From: Planctomycetota bacterium
GTDB lineage: Bacteria; Planctomycetota; SZUA-567
Direction of reading: 5' to 3'
NCBI GenBank assembly: GCA_031270145.1
Contig: JAISYD010000187.1
Span: 1 to 9,359 of the forward strand
Length of the DNA: 9,359 bases
Under the pieces are notes generated by a model, which saw only the letters and a list, made by a program, of their open reading frames with translations, was not told the DNA's origin and searched no databases. Made by a program: the position numbers and the translations under genes. Shown here piece by piece: positions 5,187 through 9,359 of this stretch. The stretch's first letter is position 1, and every line of letters begins with the position of its first letter.

Positions 5187-8100
5187 ATGGCCGAGGCGGA
5201 AATCATTCCCACAAGCCAAGAGGGCGCGGCCGGGGTTGCCGGGGGAACCGACGCCGCAGCCAAGGCGCCGGAGAGAGAGGCTTCCGGCGAGGCGGCGGCT
5301 CCCCAAGGACCGGGGATCGCCCGGCGTGTCCTCGAACGGCTGATCGCCTGGCACCCTTTCATCCTCATGGCCGCCGCCGCCGGGCTCGCCATGTTCGCCT
5401 GGAGCGTTTATCCCGAGAAAGAAGCGGTCGTCCCACCGACGCCCGAAGAATTTTACCACGAGGGACTGGATCGCCTCTACCGGGCGATCAATCCGGACCT
5501 GCCGCTGATTGCAGCCAGTCCGGCGGAAGAAGCGATGGCGGCCAGGAACGCCTTCATGAACCTGTTCGTCTTCCATCGCCGGGAGCTCCCCTCCATTCCG
5601 GAATTCATCAATCCCCACCTCCTGCTGGCCGAGGCCAATCGCATACTGGCCGAGGCCAACCCAGATCCAGCCGCCAACCACCAGGCGGACGCGATCGCCA
5701 GTTATGGCGAGGCCGCTCTGTGGGAAAAAATGCTCCGCCCCACGGACAACGCCGCCGCCTACGCCGCCGCCAATTATCTGGATCGCCGCGATTGGACCCC
5801 GGAAGCCGCCTCCTCGCCGGAGGAGTTCCTGGCGGAAAACGACGACGAAATACGGTTGCGGCGCGAACGCCGCGACGAATACATCCGCTACCGGATCGCT
5901 GGGGCCGACATCGCCCAGCGGCATCCGGAACTCGCCCTGGCCGTATTAACCGAAATCCAGCGCGGGATCGACGACCGGCGCCGCGAGGAACTCAGGCGCT
6001 CCATCGGCGACGAGGCGCGCGGCGGCGATCTTCCCCGGCGGGCCTTCGAGTTGGGGCCGGAAGAATACGACAGCATCAGCATGCTAATCGCCAGGGCCTC
6101 CGACGACATGGGATTGCGGGAACAGGCCAAGCATTGGTATCTCCGCTACCTCTCCACCGAGCCGGAAAGCCGGGACATCCCCCTGGTGACCGAGCGCCTG
6201 GCCGCCATTTACCGAGACGAAGGCGAGATTTACCGCCGGGTCAACACCGAACAGGCCGCCGCCGCCTACGCGGCCGCGGCCGGCTATTACGCCTCCCTGG
6301 CCGCCTCGTCCGCCGCGACCCGGGAGCAGCGCGAAACCGCCGTCCTCGGCCTCGCCGAGGTCAATTCGCGCCTGGCCGATTTGACCCCGGCCGGCGAACC
6401 GGCCGGGACGGACAAACTTTCCCTGGTTGGCGCGGCGCTCAAGGGGTGGCTGGAGGAGTTTTCCGGGCAACCGCTGCCTAGCCGTACCCTGGCCGCGCCC
6501 CTGGCCGTGGGAAACCTCCTGTCCAAGCCAGAACTCGCCCTGCCGCTGCCGCACGTTCCCGCCTCGGCGATGGCCGGCAGCCTGGTCGCCATGGCTGGGG
6601 GCGGGATGGCCACGCCGTTGGAGCAGCGGCGCCGCTATCTCTCCCTGGCGATGGAAAACTATGATCGGGCGGCGGGATACCTAGGCGAGGGCGAGACGCG
6701 GGACCGCGCCCTCGTCCTCGCGGCGCGGGAAAGCTGGCGCCTGGGCCTGAAGCGGGAAACCAGGGAGCGGCTGGAAAAAATGCTCGATCCCCTGTCAAGC
6801 CCGGAGCTGATCCTGGCCGCCCGCCTGGGGCTGGCCGTCGCCGCCATCGACAGCGGGGATTTGCGGAAGGCCGGCCTGTTGATCCTGGGTGGCCGGATGC
6901 ATCCCCTGCCGCTGTGGTTTTCCGCCGGCGACGCCGATTGGCGGACGTTGGCGGCCAGTCTTGGCCGCCCCGCCAACCAAGCCGCCCCCGGGGTGTGGCG
7001 GGTCTTGTGGGACGCGATTTCGCCGGAGGGGCGCGAAATCGCCCGCTACGCCGCCAGCGGCCGACGCCTGAACGACGCCTACGTTGATCGCTTCGTGCGA
7101 GCCATGAACGAGGTCCTGCGGCGAAGCGACTTTTACCGCGCCGATAATTTCCCGCCCGGGGAGCGGGACGCCGATTTGGAATCGCTCCTGGCCCGGCCGG
7201 CCGAAATGCTCGCCCATGACGAAATGGTTTGGCGGAATCGGTTGCTCCTGGAGGAAGCGCTTCCCTATGATTTGGCCCGCAAAGGGAGCGCCGGGACGAT
7301 TGGCTATCCCCCCTTCCCGCCGGCTGCCGAACTGCCGCCCGGCGGCCTGGTGGATCCGGATGAGGTGCGGGATATGCTGCTGGCTCTGGCCGAGAAATGG
7401 GGCGAGCCGCCGGAGGCGTCCGCCACGCTGGCGGATCGGGCCCGCCGCCTAGTGGAAAGCGCCGCCGCCTACCAGGCCGCCCTATCGCGCTATCGCGGCG
7501 ATTCCGGCGAAATCAACCATGCCCTGGCCCTGAACCGGGAGAGGCTAGCCGACATCCGCGAAGCGCAGGGCCGGAGCTTGGAGGCTCTGCCTCTGACCGC
7601 CGAGGCGGCCAGACGCTACCTGGACGTGTCGCTCCTGGCCGAGGGCTCGCCCCGGGAAATGCAATCGCTTTTGAACGCGGGCGACGCTTTTTTCCGGGCC
7701 GGCCTCCTGGAGCGGACGGTGGAGAGCATGGAACGCTTCATGGAACGCTTCGGCCACGCCTCCGTTCCGGGCGCCGAGTCGACCATGGCGGTGTCCCTGG
7801 CCTTGAACCTATTGGGACGAGCCCAATGGTTTCTGAATGATCCGGCCGGAGCGATCCGGTCCTTCCAGAGGAACATCGCCATCCGTTCCCCGGAACGCTT
7901 CAAAGCGATTTATTTCATCGGCCGGGTATTGCTGGACGAGGGGGAGGCGAAAGACGATCCGGCGCTTTTGGGAAGCGACGCCGATCCCCTGCCGGAGCTC
8001 GACCGGAACAATGATCCCGTCATAGCGACCGCGCTCCAGGCCTTCAATTATCTCCGACAAAGCCAGGGCATCAGCCCGATCGCCCGGGTCTGGCGCTGGA

Positions 8101-9002
8101 GCTCCTTCGATCTGGCCAAGCTCCGCCACGCCATGGCCGAGCGGGCCCGCCGGCAAGCCGAGGGGGGTGGCGCCGCCGTTCCGGCCTCCTCCGGAATCGG
8201 ACGGGAGGGAGAGGATGACAGCCCCTGGCTGGCCCTTTATGATCGGGCTCGGGAAAACCTGACCGAGGCGCTTGGGCGTTATCCCCTGACTCGCAACGGG
8301 GGGAACGGCCTGTCGGTGCGGGTGGAGCCGGCCGATTACGCCGACGTGATGGCGGCCCGCTTCGAAGCGGAGTTCCTGCTGGCGAAAACCCTGCTGGTCC
8401 TGGCCGATGGCCGGAACGACGATTCCCTCGCCGCCCTGGCGCGGGTCCATCTGGAGAACCTCAAGGACAGACGCCGCTATGCCGCCGCCCTTTTCGACAC
8501 CTCGCTCAACCGCTTCCAATTGAACGCCGCCATAATCCGCGAGGAACTGGGCGGCGACGGAGAGCCGCTCGAAAGGAGCCGGCTAGGGGACGACGACGGG
8601 CCGGTACGCAGCCCCAGCGTCTACCGCCCGATGCTGAGGAACGCCATGTTGCTCCTGGCCAACGAGTATTTCCGGGCCGGTGAAAAGGCGCTGGCGCGAG
8701 AAGACGGCGAAAGCGGCGACGCCGCCGGCTTTTACCGCCGCTCCTACGCGGTCTACCAGGACATTCATGATCGTTTCGGCGACGCCTACGGCGCCCAGGC
8801 CATGGTCGGGATGGGCGACAACATGGCGCGACTGGGCCAAGCGGACATCGCCGCCAACCATTACCGGATGGCCAGGAACATCGCCGCCGCCGCGCCGGCC
8901 GGCGAGTCCGGCGGCGACTCGGTGAATACGGGTCCGGAATTCTGGGGCGGAATGGCGGAGGCGCGGCTGCGAGACATGGAGGCTGGCTACCGTACGCCGT
9001 GA
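5187..9002 (+). CDS. Very large membrane-anchored TPR-repeat protein, function unknown
   Basis: From ATG 5187 the product has about 1271 residues (1290 from TTG 5130). A polar N-terminus rich in Ala, Glu and Gly is followed by a basic patch (GIARRVLERL) and one hydrophobic helix at about 53-75, ending near WSVYPEKEAV. By the positive-inside rule the N-terminus is cytoplasmic and the remaining roughly 1190 residues are periplasmic. That part is almost all Ala/Leu/Arg/Glu-rich helix with degenerate TPR-like pairs, for example near 310-345, 482-532, 780-818, 832-860, 871-900, 1148-1198 and 1204-1235. The last (AMVGMGDNMARLGQADIAAN..) is the closest to TPR spacing, with its G, A and Y/A positions. 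No catalytic motif or cysteine cluster is visible. TPR arrays are scaffolds, so roles in envelope assembly, secretion or organising an inner-membrane complex are inference. The gene stands alone, divergent from dctQM and convergent with rpoC. The frame is intact and GC-rich throughout. Confidence 0.85.
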   Translation: MAEAEIIPTSQEGAAGVAGGTDAAAKAPEREASGEAAAPQGPGIARRVLERLIAWHPFILMAAAAGLAMFAWSVYPEKEAVVPPTPEEFYHEGLDRLYRAINPDLPLIAASPAEEAMAARNAFMNLFVFHRRELPSIPEFINPHLLLAEANRILAEANPDPAANHQADAIASYGEAALWEKMLRPTDNAAAYAAANYLDRRDWTPEAASSPEEFLAENDDEIRLRRERRDEYIRYRIAGADIAQRHPELALAVLTEIQRGIDDRRREELRRSIGDEARGGDLPRRAFELGPEEYDSISMLIARASDDMGLREQAKHWYLRYLSTEPESRDIPLVTERLAAIYRDEGEIYRRVNTEQAAAAYAAAAGYYASLAASSAATREQRETAVLGLAEVNSRLADLTPAGEPAGTDKLSLVGAALKGWLEEFSGQPLPSRTLAAPLAVGNLLSKPELALPLPHVPASAMAGSLVAMAGGGMATPLEQRRRYLSLAMENYDRAAGYLGEGETRDRALVLAARESWRLGLKRETRERLEKMLDPLSSPELILAARLGLAVAAIDSGDLRKAGLLILGGRMHPLPLWFSAGDADWRTLAASLGRPANQAAPGVWRVLWDAISPEGREIARYAASGRRLNDAYVDRFVRAMNEVLRRSDFYRADNFPPGERDADLESLLARPAEMLAHDEMVWRNRLLLEEALPYDLARKGSAGTIGYPPFPPAAELPPGGLVDPDEVRDMLLALAEKWGEPPEASATLADRARRLVESAAAYQAALSRYRGDSGEINHALALNRERLADIREAQGRSLEALPLTAEAARRYLDVSLLAEGSPREMQSLLNAGDAFFRAGLLERTVESMERFMERFGHASVPGAESTMAVSLALNLLGRAQWFLNDPAGAIRSFQRNIAIRSPERFKAIYFIGRVLLDEGEAKDDPALLGSDADPLPELDRNNDPVIATALQAFNYLRQSQGISPIARVWRWSSFDLAKLRHAMAERARRQAEGGGAAVPASSGIGREGEDDSPWLALYDRARENLTEALGRYPLTRNGGNGLSVRVEPADYADVMAARFEAEFLLAKTLLVLADGRNDDSLAALARVHLENLKDRRRYAAALFDTSLNRFQLNAAIIREELGGDGEPLERSRLGDDDGPVRSPSVYRPMLRNAMLLLANEYFRAGEKALAREDGESGDAAGFYRRSYAVYQDIHDRFGDAYGAQAMVGMGDNMARLGQADIAANHYRMARNIAAAAPAGESGGDSVNTGPEFWGGMAEARLRDMEAGYRTP

Positions 9003-9026
9003 ATTTTCCCCGCCGCGCCGGGCGCG

Positions 9027-9054
9027 AAAAACCGTCGCCCCGGAAAAGGCGCGG
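9027..9054 (-). terminator. Intrinsic terminator downstream of rpoC
   Basis: Read on the minus strand, CCGCGCC (9054-9048) pairs with GGCG (9039-9036) and CGG (9034-9032), with one bulged base at 9035. This gives a seven-pair GC-rich stem, followed at once by TTTTT (9031-9027). It lies about 140 bases after the rpoC stop. On the plus strand the same hairpin has no T-run after it, so it would act on the rpoC side only. Confidence 0.5.
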
Positions 9055-9194
9055 CCAGCGTGGGGATTGCCGCGCAGACCCAATGCGCCAATGCCACAAC
9101 CTTAGCGGCTCGTCGCCGCGCAGGAAGCTTTGTCGCCAAATTCGTATTTCCGCCCGCTCCTTTTCAGGCGTCAACCCTGCCCGTCCAACCCCCG

Positions 9195-9359
9195 TCAGCC
9201 ATTCAGGGCGGTTTCCAAATCAAGCCCGATTTCGTCCTCAGGCGTCTCGTCTCCCGCGACTTCGGGCCGGGGCAGCGGCTGGGTGCGGATGTTCGACTTC
9301 CGGAGCTGAGGGAAGCCGGTGCCGGCCGGGATGATCCGGCCAATCAACACATTCTCCTT
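9195..9359 (-). CDS. rpoC: RNA polymerase beta' subunit, C-terminal 54 residues (partial)
   Basis: The minus strand is open from the window edge at 9359 to TGA at 9197-9195 and begins KENVLIGRIIPAGTGF. This is the highly conserved end of the beta' subunit of DNA-directed RNA polymerase (family form KENVIIGRLIPAGTG), so about 1300 upstream codons lie beyond the edge. After the conserved block is a variable tail of about 38 residues, acidic near its end (DETPEDEIGLDLETALNG). Such a non-conserved tail is usual for beta'. The gene converges on the TPR gene with a 192-bp gap that holds a terminator. The rpoB/rpoC operon would be expected to continue to the right. Confidence 0.9.
   Translation of the reverse strand, partial: KENVLIGRIIPAGTGFPQLRKSNIRTQPLPRPEVAGDETPEDEIGLDLETALNG

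Noticed and set aside
5031..5924. Long minus-strand ORF (297 codons) opposite the TPR gene
   Set aside because: Gly/Arg/Val-rich translation typical of antisense frames in GC-rich genes, overlapping the clearly coding TPR frame.
9014..9026. CGCGC-CGG-GCGCG hairpin just after the TPR gene
   Set aside because: On the plus strand it is followed by A bases, not T, so it does not qualify as a terminator for that gene.
2740..9179. Shared 10-mer GTCAACCCTG at 2740-2749 and 9170-9179, both in convergent gaps
   Set aside because: Dozens of repeated 10-mers are expected by chance in a window of this size, and flanking bases do not match.
1..9359. CRISPR arrays, tRNA/rRNA genes, insertion sequences, phage or toxin-antitoxin genes
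   Set aside because: No regularly spaced repeats, cloverleaf-like segments, transposase motifs or terminal inverted repeats were seen on either strand.

Overview
The window looks like chromosomal DNA from a Gram-negative bacterium. It carries a TRAP-type membrane permease and a large single-anchor protein whose long C-terminal part is predicted to lie in the periplasm. At the right edge is the last 54 codons of RNA polymerase beta' (rpoC). The phylum cannot be fixed from the sequence. A very GC-rich anchored TPR protein would suit a PVC-type or deltaproteobacteria-like lineage, but that is only an impression.

Layout. (1) Positions 1-2690, plus strand, with visibly lower GC than the rest: a glutamate dehydrogenase (129-1412), then 75 bp later a DegT/DnrJ/EryC1/StrS-type PLP aminotransferase (1488-2690). 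A short open stretch at 1-63 may be the tail of another gene. (2) Positions 2792-4560, minus strand: the two membrane subunits of a TRAP transporter, dctQ (4072-4560) and dctM (2792-4075). They share a 4-base GTGA overlap and have a good sigma70-like promoter (4690-4718) about 120 nt upstream. No dctP substrate-binding protein is in the window. (3) Positions 4561-5186: a divergent control region of about 0.6 kb with several inverted repeats and no convincing gene. (4) Positions 5187-9002, plus strand: one very large ORF of about 1271 residues. It has a short charged cytoplasmic N-terminus, one transmembrane helix and a long TPR-like helical domain. (5) Positions 9003-9194: a convergent gap with a rho-independent-type terminator for the minus strand. 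(6) Positions 9195-9359, minus strand: the 3' end of rpoC.

How the genes may work together. Glutamate dehydrogenase links ammonia, 2-oxoglutarate and glutamate, and DegT-family enzymes use glutamate or glutamine to aminate keto-sugars or cyclitols. The first two genes could therefore form a small nitrogen-to-amino-sugar unit, with the aminotransferase substrate unknown. The TRAP genes are convergent to this pair and there is no direct evidence that they belong with it. The TPR protein and rpoC are convergent and probably only neighbours. I see no CRISPR array, tRNA, rRNA, insertion sequence or phage gene. I found no clear novel multi-gene system. The least explained item is the giant anchored TPR protein.
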